Notes: generated from the letters alone by a model not told the origin. 64,000 nt of DNA from Pseudomonadota bacterium (GCA_027592275.1 JAQCKF010000003.1:62001-126000); one strand, 5' to 3'. Positions 8,516 through 17,403 are shown, counted from the stretch's first letter. Numbers and translations are program-made.

Positions 8516-9037
8516 ATGAGCACTGAAATATTAGTTATAACGGGCCCTGAATCTTCAGGGAAAACTACTCTCGCAACCCAGCTTGCTGATTACTGGAAAA
8601 CGCCTCTTGTTGCGGAAGCTTCCAGAGATTATCTCAAAGGAAGAGATTCTTATCAGCAACACGACTTATTGGAAATTGCCAAGCAGCAACACAAGCAGGA
8701 ACAAACAGTTCTTTCTCCCTTGCCAGGAAGAATGGTTTGCGACACGGATTTGCTGGTTATTATGATCTGGAGCGAAGTGAAGTATCAGCACTGCGATCCG
8801 TGGATTACTAGTACTTTTGAAAACAGCATCAATCAGCAAACTTCTAGCAGGTATTATTTTTTATGTGATTCAAATATTCCTTGGCAAGCTGATCCACTTC
8901 GAGAAAACCCACACAACCGCGATGAATTATTCGATCTATATCTTCAAAAGCTTAAAGAGTACGAATTAGATTATAGAATAGTGAAAGGCGAGCCACAGGA
9001 ACGTTTACAGCAAGTTCTGGATAGTTCAGTTTCGTAA
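8516..9037 (+). CDS. NadR-like P-loop kinase, possibly a thiamine salvage kinase
   Basis: A 173-residue P-loop protein with Walker A GPESSGKTT at residues 10-18. It follows the layout of the C-terminal ribosylnicotinamide kinase domain of NadR (AAA_28 type): VAEASRDYL after the first helix, CDTDLLVIMIWSE as the Walker B-like strand, then FLCDSNIPWQADPLRENP. There is no adenylyltransferase domain. Stand-alone kinases of this type often pair with PnuC transporters and trap the imported vitamin by phosphorylation. Here the gene is divergent from a riboswitch-controlled PnuC operon, so phosphorylation of thiamine is as plausible as nicotinamide riboside. It has its own upstream region and is not downstream of the riboswitch. 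Confidence 0.75.
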   Translation: MSTEILVITGPESSGKTTLATQLADYWKTPLVAEASRDYLKGRDSYQQHDLLEIAKQQHKQEQTVLSPLPGRMVCDTDLLVIMIWSEVKYQHCDPWITSTFENSINQQTSSRYYFLCDSNIPWQADPLRENPHNRDELFDLYLQKLKEYELDYRIVKGEPQERLQQVLDSSVS

Positions 9038-9065
9038 TAATGATTGGTGATAAAACCAGTTTCTA

Positions 9066-9554
9066 CTAGATCTTCATTTCCTGAACTTTAGTTTTCAGTG
9101 CGTTTTTATACTGCTGCAGTTTACTGGCAACTGACTCATCAAATGTCCCAATGATTTCAGCCGCTAAGATTCCTGCATTCTTTGCACCATCCAAGGCAAC
9201 TGTTGCCACTGGAACTCCAGCAGGCATTTGCAATATAGACAAAACAGAATCCCAGCCATCGATTGAATTTATAGATTTAATGGGAACACCAATCACCGGT
9301 AGAGTGCTTACAGCGGCCACCATACCAGGCAAGTGAGCAGCACCGCCGGCACCTGCAATAATCACAGTAAAGCCCGAAGCTCGTGCATTTTTTGCATATT
9401 CCATCATCGCCTCTGGAGTCCGATGAGCAGATACCACTGACATTTCATACTCAATATCAAATTCCTTGAGGATTTTAGCTGCAGCTTCCATGACCTTAAG
9501 ATCAGAATTGCTGCCCATGATAATGCCAACTTTCGAATTGTGTAAATTTGTCAT
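9066..9554 (-). CDS. purE: N5-carboxyaminoimidazole ribonucleotide mutase
   Basis: The 162-residue class I PurE converts N5-CAIR to CAIR in de novo purine synthesis. The [14 protein letters not shown] phosphate-binding start, the VVSAHRTPE loop with the catalytic His, [15 protein letters not shown] and the [13 protein letters not shown] segment are all intact. It follows purK on the same strand with a four-base ATGA overlap, so the two are co-translated. The gene order is purK then purE, the reverse of the common enterobacterial order. No PurR operator was recognised. Confidence 0.97.
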   Translation of the reverse strand: MTNLHNSKVGIIMGSNSDLKVMEAAAKILKEFDIEYEMSVVSAHRTPEAMMEYAKNARASGFTVIIAGAGGAAHLPGMVAAVSTLPVIGVPIKSINSIDGWDSVLSILQMPAGVPVATVALDGAKNAGILAAEIIGTFDESVASKLQQYKNALKTKVQEMKI

Positions 9555-10690
9555 GCTAGTACTTTGATCGCCTTTTTAACCAATTGAACTTTCTCTTTCA
9601 GTGCGTCCATATCATCATCAAGAATAGTAATATGGCCCATCTTCCGATGAGGTTTAGTGATTTTCTTACCGTATAAAATTAAATTTGAACCTTCGATTTC
9701 CAGTAGCTTTTCCAACCCTTCATATATTGCTGGCCCAGTATAACCTTCTTCACCTAAAAGATTCACCATCACTGAAGGCTTAATAATCGAAGTTGCACCT
9801 AAGGGCAAACCGAGAATAGCGCGAAGATGTTGTTCATACTGAGAAGTGTCATTAGCATTAATTGTTTGATGGCCGCTGTTGTGAGGCCTTGGCGCTACTT
9901 CATTTACCAGGACTTCACCGGTCTTAGTGACGAACATTTCTACCGCTAAGAGCCCTACAATTTCAAGATTTGTGATGACCTTTCTAGCTAGCTCTTCGGC
10001 AGTTTGCTGAATCTCTTTCGACAACGAACTCGGAGCAATCAAATAGTCTACCAAATTATACTCAGGATGAAATATACACTCAACTGCAGGGAAAACAGCA
10101 ATTTCCCCCAGTGAGTTTCGCGCAGCGATTACGGAAATCTCAGTTTCAAAATCAATAGTTTTTTCTAGCAGTCCATAATCATCAAAAGCCCTATCTATAT
10201 CTGCTACGCACTCCAAACTTAATACACCGCCGCCATCATAGCCGCCCTTCCCCAGCTTGTTAAAAGCCGGCAGAAATTCAGCATTGGCTCTAATATCTTC
10301 GCGATTATTCACCAAGATAAATTCAGCAGTAGGTATATCGTGATCAAGGTAAAATTGTTTCTGAACCCGCTTATCCTGAATAATTTCTATGACTCTCGGC
10401 TGAGGATAAACAGCAATGCCTTCACGCTCCAGTTGGTAGAGCGCCTCAATATTAACGTTTTCAATCTCGATGGTAAGCAAATCAACCTGCTTTCCAAAAG
10501 CATAGACAGTCTCATAGTCTAGTAGAGACCCCTGTGTGTATTCGTTCGCCAAACCACTGCAAGGACCATCTTCGCTGGGGTCAAGCACACAGGTATGCAC
10601 ATTGAAATTAGGGCAGGCCTGCAGCAGCATTCGACCAAGCTGTCCGCCACCAATAATGCCTAGTTTGAAGTCTTGATAGAACGCTTTCAT
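9551..10690 (-). CDS. purK: N5-carboxyaminoimidazole ribonucleotide synthase
   Basis: A 379-residue ATP-grasp enzyme that carboxylates AIR with bicarbonate and ATP to give N5-CAIR for PurE. It starts with [16 protein letters not shown], has the [18 protein letters not shown]-grasp loop near residue 145, [12 protein letters not shown], and [14 protein letters not shown] with metal-binding residues near 265. Length is typical. The first gene of the purKE operon; translation of purE overlaps its stop. Locally it is more AT-rich than neighbouring genes, though I did not measure this. Confidence 0.97.
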   Translation of the reverse strand: MKAFYQDFKLGIIGGGQLGRMLLQACPNFNVHTCVLDPSEDGPCSGLANEYTQGSLLDYETVYAFGKQVDLLTIEIENVNIEALYQLEREGIAVYPQPRVIEIIQDKRVQKQFYLDHDIPTAEFILVNNREDIRANAEFLPAFNKLGKGGYDGGGVLSLECVADIDRAFDDYGLLEKTIDFETEISVIAARNSLGEIAVFPAVECIFHPEYNLVDYLIAPSSLSKEIQQTAEELARKVITNLEIVGLLAVEMFVTKTGEVLVNEVAPRPHNSGHQTINANDTSQYEQHLRAILGLPLGATSIIKPSVMVNLLGEEGYTGPAIYEGLEKLLEIEGSNLILYGKKITKPHRKMGHITILDDDMDALKEKVQLVKKAIKVLA

Positions 10691-11155
10691 GCTTAATAAA
10701 AGACCTATTTAAGGGGGAAAGCAGCGCATCATAGCAAAAACATCGCTGCAGACCCATCTGCGATAGATATTAATCTGGAGCACCTGATTTCTAGAGGACA
10801 GGGTCAGAATCAACTTTTATCTGCTCGTTCAATGGCCAACAAGCCGCATTTTGCTAATGGCATCACCGTCTTAGCAAATACTCGACCTAAGATACTCACA
10901 ATTCACCCTATATTGGCTGGAAAAGCGGCTACTAATCACATCGCCAATGCATGGCTGGTGAGGGTGCTGGCTCCAATTTACTTCGCTTTTATTCTTCTAA
11001 TATTCACGTTCTATGCTACCTTTTCTTCCTGCTCATTTTTAGAGCACCCGATTTATGGGAACAGATTTACTTACTTGAGATGGAAGCATTTGAAAATGGA
11101 TATGCCTCCATAAAATTTAGCAGCGCCCCGGAAAACACATGAAAAGGCAGGATCT
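10691..11155. other. 465-base stretch with no convincing gene
   Basis: An ATG-started frame at 10832-11113 (93 codons) and an overlapping one at 10951-11142 exist. Neither has a clear ribosome-binding site, neither resembles a known protein, and they compete for the same DNA. The 10832 frame has a hydrophobic stretch (YFAFILLIFTFYATF) but an irregular composition. I treat the region as noncoding or decayed DNA at the start of the accessory block. Confidence 0.5.
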
Positions 11156-11578
11156 ATGAAATACGTTTATTGGTTTATAGGGCTTTTAGTTGGAATACCA
11201 GTCCTACTCATTGGAATTCCTATTGCCGCTTCTGAGCTAGGAGGAGAAGTAGTGACTTTGGAGAGGGCCGAAGAAGATGGCGGGTCTAGCCGGATTCGAA
11301 TTTGGATTGTTGATGACGGTGGTGAATCCTGGGTCGAGCATGGAGATTCAGAATCCTATTGGATGGGTCACCTGAAGACCTCAAACGCAGTGGTTCTAGA
11401 TCGCGCGGGTCAATCCCAAAGTTATGAAGGCACTCTAGATCCAGATTCACATGACCTCTACCATGACCTACGTAGACAAAAGTATAGCTGGGCCGATCAG
11501 TTGATAGAGCTGTTTAGTGGTGGACGGGAAAGCTGTGACGGGATCCCGGTTCGACTTCACTTGTCCAATGACGCTTAG
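11156..11578 (+). CDS. Membrane-anchored PNPOx-fold-like small protein
   Basis: A 140-residue protein with one N-terminal hydrophobic helix (residues 4-26) followed by a soluble domain. The pattern RIRIWIVDDGGESWVEHGD, then W, then LKTSNAVVLDRAGQSQSYEG, then IPVRLHL resembles the small flavin- or F420-type split-barrel proteins of the nitroreductase/PNPOx-like group, where LWVVDxDGxxWVRAG...VELxRxG recurs. Cofactor binding cannot be confirmed. It begins after AGGATCT and sits among small unrelated ORFs in what may be an old cassette area. A compact GTGCTC-gtt-GAGCAC hairpin follows at 11604-11618. Confidence 0.6.
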   Translation: MKYVYWFIGLLVGIPVLLIGIPIAASELGGEVVTLERAEEDGGSSRIRIWIVDDGGESWVEHGDSESYWMGHLKTSNAVVLDRAGQSQSYEGTLDPDSHDLYHDLRRQKYSWADQLIELFSGGRESCDGIPVRLHLSNDA

Positions 11579-11657
11579 CATTCAGTTGGATTGATGGGGG
11601 CGCGTGCTCGTTGAGCACTGACTAATATGGGTGTCATACCCGGTAAAGAAAATAATT

Positions 11658-11948
11658 ATGAATTTAGAAAAATCTAAGAAGAGAATTTCTAAGAAGGCGA
11701 AAATGGGGTTTCAGGGATATCCAACGATTGAAATCACCTATTTGGGGTCAAATGCTAGCTCGGCAAACGGAGTTCTCCTTGAACTTATCGTTGAAGAGGG
11801 GGCGCCGCCCCAAACCGAAAGATTTACCACTGCAAGTGATATACGCGAGGATGAGACTATTCAATCTGCAATAGTAAAAATGATAGAAAGATCGGGCGCG
11901 CAATCAGTTATTTTGAACGAGGGCGTGAAATTAGGCGATGCTGATTAG
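11658..11948 (+). CDS. Hypothetical small basic/acidic protein
   Basis: A 96-residue protein from the ATG at 11658; an in-frame GTG at 11631 would add nine residues. The N-terminus is strongly basic (NLEKSKKRISKKAKMGFQG), followed by a YPTIEITYLG strand and an acidic segment with IREDETIQSAIVKMIERSGA. I recall similar small proteins in cassette-type and genomic-island settings but know no function. The alternation of strands and one late helix suggests a compact alpha/beta fold. Confidence 0.55.
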   Translation: MNLEKSKKRISKKAKMGFQGYPTIEITYLGSNASSANGVLLELIVEEGAPPQTERFTTASDIREDETIQSAIVKMIERSGAQSVILNEGVKLGDAD

Positions 11949-12070
11949 GGATCTAAAGCAACAGAGAGACTTGATCCAAATTCAACGTACACTGCCCCCT
12001 TTTGGTCATGGGTTTTCATTGCTCAGACTCTCTATATCTTGGGATGCAAACTTGTCTAGGGTCTTGATCT

Positions 12071-12478
12071 ATGAGATTTGAGCTTCTACTGAAAGCACTT
12101 TTTATAGGCATGATTTCTGCAGCCGCGGCTACTGATTCAACGGCAATGCTCGCATTTTATGAAATCAGCGCTGAGGTCAACGGGAGTTCGAGCCAAATTC
12201 GGACTTCAAAACCCATAGAATTCGGGAAACCAATAACTCATGAATTTGGGGAATACCAGCTCTCTATGCTATTCGAGCCTACAGAAGCGGACGAATTCAC
12301 GCTAGCGGCCTCTCTTAACGCGATCGCACTTTCTACCAATGCAATCGTGTATACGATGCTAAGTGAGTCTTTAGTCGGAAAAATCAGTACCCCTAGATCG
12401 TTCGGTCAGTCGGAGTTTACGATTGAGGAAGGTGAAATCAGTATTTCTATAGTACTTAGATTGTCGGTAATTGAGTAG
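12071..12478 (+). CDS. Hypothetical exported protein
   Basis: A 135-residue protein with a probable signal peptide (LLLKALFIGMISAAAATDS) and then an all-beta-looking body with alternating Ser/Thr and hydrophobic residues (FGEYQLSMLFEPTEADEFTLA and FTIEEGEISISIVLRLSVIE). No catalytic motif or cysteine is visible. It is probably periplasmic or outer-membrane associated. It is neighboured by other small orphan genes and I recognise no family. Confidence 0.5.
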   Translation: MRFELLLKALFIGMISAAAATDSTAMLAFYEISAEVNGSSSQIRTSKPIEFGKPITHEFGEYQLSMLFEPTEADEFTLAASLNAIALSTNAIVYTMLSESLVGKISTPRSFGQSEFTIEEGEISISIVLRLSVIE

Positions 12479-12531
12479 AATACAACACCTAATCAACACA
12501 CAAGCGCTGCGTGCGCATAACGAGAATAGAA

Positions 12532-12789
12532 ATGGCTGAGTGTATTAGTTGTAGTATTGAAGTTGAGAGCAAAGAAATGGATGCAGGAAACCGACTGCTT
12601 CTGAGCTGCAAGAAATGCGGAACTTACGACATTTCTCGACCTGCCATTAGCCGGGTGAAAAGAAACCGAGCCGATATGCGAAGATTTGTTACCGCTCTGA
12701 GCCGGGCACGTAAAAACAGCAAAATTCTATCGGTAGTGGTGGTGCCCCGACTTGGGATAAAGTTTGACGTTGTTGGCGAAGCGCCATAA
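12532..12789 (+). CDS. Small zinc-ribbon-like hypothetical protein
   Basis: From the ATG at 12532 the product is about 85 residues, beginning MAECISCSIEV. Two CxxC pairs (CISC and CKKC, about 25 residues apart) form a probable zinc ribbon, followed by a basic helix (RVKRNRADMRRF, SRARKNSK). An upstream start at 12511 is possible. It could bind nucleic acid or be a small accessory factor. The stop codon overlaps a degraded attC-like arm (CCATAAC at 12784), as in compact cassettes. Confidence 0.55.
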   Translation: MAECISCSIEVESKEMDAGNRLLLSCKKCGTYDISRPAISRVKRNRADMRRFVTALSRARKNSKILSVVVVPRLGIKFDVVGEAP

Positions 12790-12845
12790 CAATCAGGCCT
12801 GTTTCGGATGCGCAAAGACGCGACTTATTCTTAGGGGAGCTATCT
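12784..12845 (+). repeat. Degraded attC-like site
   Basis: CCATAACAATCA matches the left arm of the attC sites elsewhere in the window. The right side CGACTTATTCTTAGGGGAGCTATC resembles CTATTATTAAGGGCGTTATG but lacks an intact GTT core. GGGGAG-ctat-CTCCCC overlaps its end and might be a weak hairpin instead. It lies exactly between the zinc-ribbon gene and the SGNH hydrolase gene. Confidence 0.4.
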
Positions 12846-12871
12846 CCCCCTTATTAATCTAGGAGAATTCC

Positions 12872-13714
12872 ATGGGAAAGCTGATCACCTCTATCGCATC
12901 ATGTATAACGCTATGCTGTTCACTATTAGCTGCCACTACAGCGTTCTCTCAGAGCGCGGAACTTGCACAGGGTGCCAAATATGTCGCGCTTGGCAGTTCG
13001 TTCGCAGCAGGACCAGGCGTTGCTACTCAATTAGGCACCTGTGGACGCTCGGATCACAATTACTCGCACCTCGTCGCAGCCGAACTGGGTCTCACGCTCA
13101 CTGATGTGAGCTGCAACGGTGCGACTATTCCAAATATTGTTAACTCTACTCAAGGTGATGCCGCCCCACAGATCGACGCCGTTAGCCGCGACACGGCGCT
13201 GGTGACTGTCACTATTGGCGGTAATGACATACGCTTCACTTCATCGACTTTCGCCTGCGCTGGAAAAGCGCCAGCAGATAACTGTACTGCCAATCTCGAC
13301 CAGGCAGCGATCAGCGAAGCTTTAACCCAACTTCCTGCCCAGCTTACTGCGATGCTCGATGCCATTCACGCTAAGGCGCCACAGGCCATCGTGGTGCTCG
13401 TAGCCTATCCACGAGTCTTCCCAGCAGATGCGATAAGCTGCCGCGAGCTTGAACTGAGTTCCAACGACACTGTTTATCTGGCCGCTCTTGGTCAAAAACT
13501 CGAAAATGCCTTTGTGAGTGTCACAGCAGACCGACGTAGCCTTATTGCTGATGCGTATGTCCTCGCCAACGGCCATGGGCCCTGTGCTACGTCTGAACGT
13601 TGGATCAATGGCGCCCAAGCTGCGAACACCGGCATTCGATTCCACCCTACGGCTGAGGGACATAAAGAGATGGCGCGAACTGTACTGGCCGCATTGGAAA
13701 ATAACTCCCTGTGA
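12872..13714 (+). CDS. Exported SGNH/GDSL-type esterase
   Basis: A 280-residue hydrolase with a signal peptide (cleavage near TTAFSQ). It has the SGNH blocks: YVALGSSFAAGPG (Ser nucleophile), NGATI..., VTIGGNDIRF (block III Gly/Asn) and GIRFHPTAEGHKEMA (Asp/His replaced by the HPTAEGH motif used in Streptomyces-type lipases). Six cysteines suggest disulfides, fitting an exported enzyme. Likely an esterase or lipase of unknown substrate. It is flanked by two degraded attC-like sequences (12784 and 13698), raising the possibility that it entered as a cassette, though 840 bases is ordinary for either origin. Confidence 0.88.
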   Translation: MGKLITSIASCITLCCSLLAATTAFSQSAELAQGAKYVALGSSFAAGPGVATQLGTCGRSDHNYSHLVAAELGLTLTDVSCNGATIPNIVNSTQGDAAPQIDAVSRDTALVTVTIGGNDIRFTSSTFACAGKAPADNCTANLDQAAISEALTQLPAQLTAMLDAIHAKAPQAIVVLVAYPRVFPADAISCRELELSSNDTVYLAALGQKLENAFVSVTADRRSLIADAYVLANGHGPCATSERWINGAQAANTGIRFHPTAEGHKEMARTVLAALENNSL

Positions 13715-13759
13715 AAAGGGAGGTAGCTTGATTGCTTCCTAATAAAAAAACGTTATAAG
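13698..13759 (+). repeat. Degraded attC-like site
   Basis: AAATAACTCCC begins just inside the end of the SGNH gene, and GCTTCCTAATAAAAAAACGTTATAAG ends it. The right half resembles CCCTACTAATAAGGGCGTTATG of the intact site at 30777. The left core is AAATAAC and the right core GTTATAA, which pair over five bases. Chance similarity cannot be ruled out by eye. Confidence 0.35.
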
Positions 13760-13803
13760 TCTCGAGATTTTGGAACTAAATTACTAAGAGGATTTTCAAT
13801 ACT

Positions 13804-14199
13804 ATGGATCAAATCATGTCCTCCTATGAGATCGCCGAGCTTATTATTAACGTGACCGGTCAGATGGACTCGCTGTTCAATTATTGGATGTCAGCGTCTT
13901 TCGCCGTGCTAGTAAGCTCCTATATTGGCAGAGAACATTTCAATTTTTCAATAACACTTTCAATATCAGTTCTCTACTTTCTCGCCTCTATAATGTTTCT
14001 TGCACGCTACTATGCCATGTCCACGCTGATTGTTTATTACACAGAATTAGCTGGAGACGCGATTCCGCCACAATTTTTAACCGCCTCACCCATTATAGGA
14101 ATCACGCGATTACCAACATTCCTCTTAGGCTTTATTACTACTGAAGTATATTTGTGGCATTCAACTATTGGGAATAAGAGACAAGAGCGTAATTCTTGA
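13804..14199 (+). CDS. Hypothetical small inner-membrane protein
   Basis: A 131-residue protein with three predicted membrane helices (about residues 30-43, 50-75 and 95-120), starting MDQIMSSYEIAELIINV. It is preceded by AAGAGGATTTTCAATACT, an acceptable ribosome-binding site. There is no motif suggesting transport or catalysis. It is isolated, with 588 bases of apparently empty DNA downstream, and follows a degraded attC-like site by 44 bases. Function unknown. Confidence 0.5.
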   Translation: MDQIMSSYEIAELIINVTGQMDSLFNYWMSASFAVLVSSYIGREHFNFSITLSISVLYFLASIMFLARYYAMSTLIVYYTELAGDAIPPQFLTASPIIGITRLPTFLLGFITTEVYLWHSTIGNKRQERNS

Positions 14200-14787
14200 A
14201 ATACCTCCAGCGCCTCAAAAAATAGATCAATAAGCACGCACTAAAGCCCTATCCCTTATTAGTAGCCTCACAAGTCTGCTCCAAACAGACCTAGAATATT
14301 ATTCTGTGCAACCTGCATAGATTGGTATGGATTGCCCGAACCATACCAATAGTCACTAGCCTCTAATAGGCTTGTGTCCATGAAGAATCAATTAGAAGAA
14401 AGAAAGCCTGCGAGGCAAGTCGCGAAGTTTCTGATCTTGATGATCATACTTGGAACTTACATCGCTACTCACTAGTGAACAAAAGGCAAGAATATGACGC
14501 TGCCAATTAGGAAAATTTTGCACATTAGGGGGCACTCATAAAATGACAACTTAGCGGCCGGGGTTGTCTTGATCGATCTTGTATTTCGTTGCTTATGGCA
14601 GATGGCATCATTTTCTGCGATTCATCTTTTATCTAGCTTTAAACAGAGTCGCTGTGTAAGTGCGAAGCCCCAAAACAGCGCTCATACGTTCCTATTTCCC
14701 TCAGTTAATGGTAATTTCTCTTCCTACTTTTAGTTAATCTAATTGCTAGCACTAACCCTATAAGAATAAACGCGCCAAGAGGTAGCT
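14200..14787. other. 588-base gap without a confident gene
   Basis: Only one short candidate is visible, a 31-codon frame at 14380-14475. There is no clear attC site, tRNA or insertion-sequence end. The last 100 bases should contain the promoter for the CHRD and quinoprotein genes. Confidence 0.5.
14380..14475 (+). CDS. Possible 31-residue single-helix membrane peptide
   Basis: An ATG frame encodes a charged N-terminal half (KNQLEERKPARQVAK) followed by FLILMIILGTYIAT, a layout typical of small membrane proteins. No strong Shine-Dalgarno sequence precedes it (CTTGTGTCC). It may be chance. Confidence 0.25.
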   Translation: MKNQLEERKPARQVAKFLILMIILGTYIATH

Positions 14788-15240
14788 ATGAAACTCGGTC
14801 ACAAGAGAATTTCCAAACTTGTAACATCCATCGCCTGCACGCTTGCATTGATTTTTTCTGTAAGTGCAGTGGCACAGTCGGGAACCTTTAGAGCTAGGTT
14901 GTCACCAATGCCCACCACCCCACAGACAGTTACTACGATAACTGGCGAGGGTGAGGTAATTCTGACTCTTAACGGAAATACCCTCACTGTCACTGGCGAT
15001 TTCGCTGGCATGAACTCCGCCGCTACCATGGCCCATGTGCACAATGGCCCGCCAGCTCAACCCGGCCCTGTCGTACATCAGCTCGAGGTGACAAAGATGA
15101 CTGGAGGCGAGATCAGCGCGGTATTGGAGCTCAGCGATGAGCAGGTCACGGCACTGCGTAATAACGAGCTGTATATCCAAGTGCACAGCGAAACAAACCC
15201 TCCCGGCGAATTGCGCGGTTGGGTTTTTGCCAGAAATTAA
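14788..15240 (+). CDS. Exported CHRD-domain protein
   Basis: A 150-residue protein with a signal peptide (LACTLALIFSVSAVAQ type, cleavage near VAQSG) and one CHRD domain. The domain is recognised by GMNSAATMAHVHNGPPAQPGPVV in the middle and YIQVHSETNPPGELRGWV at the end. CHRD domains are immunoglobulin-like beta sandwiches of mostly unknown function in bacteria. It lies 12 bases before a haem-PQQ dehydrogenase gene on the same strand, so the two are probably co-transcribed and the CHRD protein may be a periplasmic partner of the enzyme. Confidence 0.88.
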   Translation: MKLGHKRISKLVTSIACTLALIFSVSAVAQSGTFRARLSPMPTTPQTVTTITGEGEVILTLNGNTLTVTGDFAGMNSAATMAHVHNGPPAQPGPVVHQLEVTKMTGGEISAVLELSDEQVTALRNNELYIQVHSETNPPGELRGWVFARN

Positions 15241-15252
15241 TCGAGGTCTAGC

Positions 15253-17364
15253 ATGAAAATAATCAATAAGAATACGACTCGCGCACTTTTCGCTTCTGCC
15301 CTAGCTTTGCTACTCGCTGCCTGCGGTGGAGAGAGTACCGCGCCTGCAGAAAACTCTGTCGCCTCGGTGACGTTTAACTCGCAGGCGGCAGAGGGAGCGG
15401 CCTCATTCGCCAGCAATTGCGCTGCCTGCCATGGCGCGAGCCTAGAAGGCACGACTCTGGGCCCGATACTTTCCGGTGACTCTTTTCTACAGCGCTGGGG
15501 CACACAAACTCCAGCCCTGCTGTTAAACAATATTCAAGCGAATATGCCTCCAGGCGGGAACGACGGTATCAGCGATGAGGATTACACCAATATCGTCGCG
15601 CATATATTGTCCTCCAACGGCGTAGACACGATTACCGAAGAGCTCACTGCAAGTACAGATTTTGAGATAGCGGACAATATCTCTCAGGTTGTAGAGCGAC
15701 GCTCGCGCCCTGAGCCTGAGCCTCCGCAGGGCATAACAGTCGCAGGTACTGTAGAGAACTTCATTCCGGTTACCGATGCGATGCTGGAGAATCCAGATCC
15801 AGCCGACTGGCCCATGCACCGCCGCAACTACTACGGCCATAGCTACAGCCCACTGGATCAGATCAACACCGACAACGTCGGCGGCATGACCCTAGCATGG
15901 GTTTGGAACATGTATGAGGGTGATTCAGAGCCCGCCCCACTGGTCTATGGCGGCATCATGTATCTGATTAACCCGGGCAATGTCATCCAGGCTTTGGATG
16001 CGGCTACAGGCGAGTTGATCTGGGAGAACTGGGCAGGTCCGGCGAATCGTCAGGACATGCGCAATATAGCTATCTATAACGACAAGATCATTCAGGCTAC
16101 TACCGATGCACGCTTGATAGCACTCGATGCGCGCACTGGCGAGCAGGTCTGGGAGACAGAGGTTGCCGATGCTAGCAAGGGCTTCTCTAATTCCAGCGGA
16201 CCCATCATTGCCGACGGCAAGGTCATTCTCGGCCTCGCGGGTTGTGCACGCTACATACCCGAAGATTGTTATATAAGCGCACACGACGCCAACACTGGCG
16301 AGCTAGAGTGGCGCTTCAATACTATCGCCAAGGCGAATGAACCCGGCGGCGATACCTGGGGTGAGCTACCTAATTTGTTTCGTGCTGGTGGCGAGACATG
16401 GATTACCGGCAGCTACGATCCCGATCTCAAGCTTACCTATTGGGGCACTGCGCAGCAGAAGCCTTGGGTACCTGTTAGTCGTCACCTGACAATCGATGAC
16501 GTGGGTCTGTTCACAAATTCGACGGTTGCGGTGAGCACCGACACTGGCGAGCTTGATTGGTTCTTCCAACACGTGCCAGCTGAGGCGCTAGATCTCGATG
16601 AAGTATTCGAGCGAATTCTGGTGAATCGTGGTGACGAGAAATTGGTTTTCTCGCTAGGCAAGTACGGTATTCTGTGGAAGAACGACAGAGTCTCGGGTGA
16701 ATTTCAGGACTACAAGGAAACTGTTTTTCAAAATGCCTTCACGGACATCGACGATGAGACTGGTCTGGTTACCTATCGCGAAGATATTCAGAATGCGAAG
16801 CTAAACGAGTGGACATCAGCCTGCCCAAGCAGCGCCGGTGGTAAGGACTGGCATTCAATGACCTACCATCCGCCTACTGGAACCATGATCGCACCGCTTA
16901 GCCAGACTTGTCTGGAGAACGCGGCAAGAGAAGTGGCGTTAGTACAGGGTGGTGGTGGACTCGCTGCTAGCCGCAAATTCTTCGAGATGCCCGGGACGGA
17001 TGGCAACCTCGGCAAGATCGGCGCTTATAACGTAGATACCATGGAAGAAGTGTGGAGCCATCAGCAACGCGCCTCTTTTCATACTGGCACGATGTCCACC
17101 GGCGGCAATTTGGTGTTTGTTGGCGATCTGGATCGACGCTTCAAGGCCTTCGATGTAACTACCGGCGAGATCGTTTGGGAAACTAGACTAGGCACGTCTG
17201 TGCAAGGCCATCCAGTTTCCTTCGCAGTAGATGGCAAGCAATATATCGCAGTGACGGCAGCGCTTGGCGGAACTAGCCCCCGCGCAGTGCCGGGTGTAAT
17301 TCTTACTGAGATCAAATACCCCCGTTCGGGAAATGCAGTCTACGTATTTGCTCTTCCTGACTAA
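15253..17364 (+). CDS. Lipoprotein with N-terminal cytochrome c and PQQ-dehydrogenase domain
   Basis: A 703-residue quinohaemoprotein-like protein. The signal sequence ends in the lipobox LLAAC, implying a lipid-anchored periplasmic protein. A cytochrome c domain follows at about residues 45-120 (CAACHG haem site and NMPPGG with the axial Met). The rest is an eight-bladed PQQ beta-propeller with repeated ALDAxTGExxWE docking motifs. The haem is N-terminal, unlike classical type II alcohol dehydrogenases, where it is C-terminal. The vicinal Cys-Cys pair typical of PQQ alcohol dehydrogenases is not seen (there is only GCARYIPEDC), so the substrate and even PQQ use are uncertain. The gene ends before a strong hairpin at 17404. 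Confidence 0.88.
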   Translation: MKIINKNTTRALFASALALLLAACGGESTAPAENSVASVTFNSQAAEGAASFASNCAACHGASLEGTTLGPILSGDSFLQRWGTQTPALLLNNIQANMPPGGNDGISDEDYTNIVAHILSSNGVDTITEELTASTDFEIADNISQVVERRSRPEPEPPQGITVAGTVENFIPVTDAMLENPDPADWPMHRRNYYGHSYSPLDQINTDNVGGMTLAWVWNMYEGDSEPAPLVYGGIMYLINPGNVIQALDAATGELIWENWAGPANRQDMRNIAIYNDKIIQATTDARLIALDARTGEQVWETEVADASKGFSNSSGPIIADGKVILGLAGCARYIPEDCYISAHDANTGELEWRFNTIAKANEPGGDTWGELPNLFRAGGETWITGSYDPDLKLTYWGTAQQKPWVPVSRHLTIDDVGLFTNSTVAVSTDTGELDWFFQHVPAEALDLDEVFERILVNRGDEKLVFSLGKYGILWKNDRVSGEFQDYKETVFQNAFTDIDDETGLVTYREDIQNAKLNEWTSACPSSAGGKDWHSMTYHPPTGTMIAPLSQTCLENAAREVALVQGGGGLAASRKFFEMPGTDGNLGKIGAYNVDTMEEVWSHQQRASFHTGTMSTGGNLVFVGDLDRRFKAFDVTTGEIVWETRLGTSVQGHPVSFAVDGKQYIAVTAALGGTSPRAVPGVILTEIKYPRSGNAVYVFALPD

Positions 17365-17403
17365 GAGTTTTTTAGGACAGCTTAAAGTAGCAAAGCTTTC
17401 ACC

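Noticed and set aside
10832-11113. 93-codon ORF after purK
   Set aside because: No ribosome-binding site, no family resemblance and it competes with an overlapping frame. Kept only as part of a gap note.
12834-12851. GGGGAG...CTCCCC as an intrinsic terminator
   Set aside because: No T tract follows, and it overlaps an attC-like region and the region just before the SGNH gene.
14230-14285. CCCTTATTAGTAGCC as an inverted attC site
   Set aside because: Only the centre-right words match in reverse; neither a GTT core nor paired arms are present.
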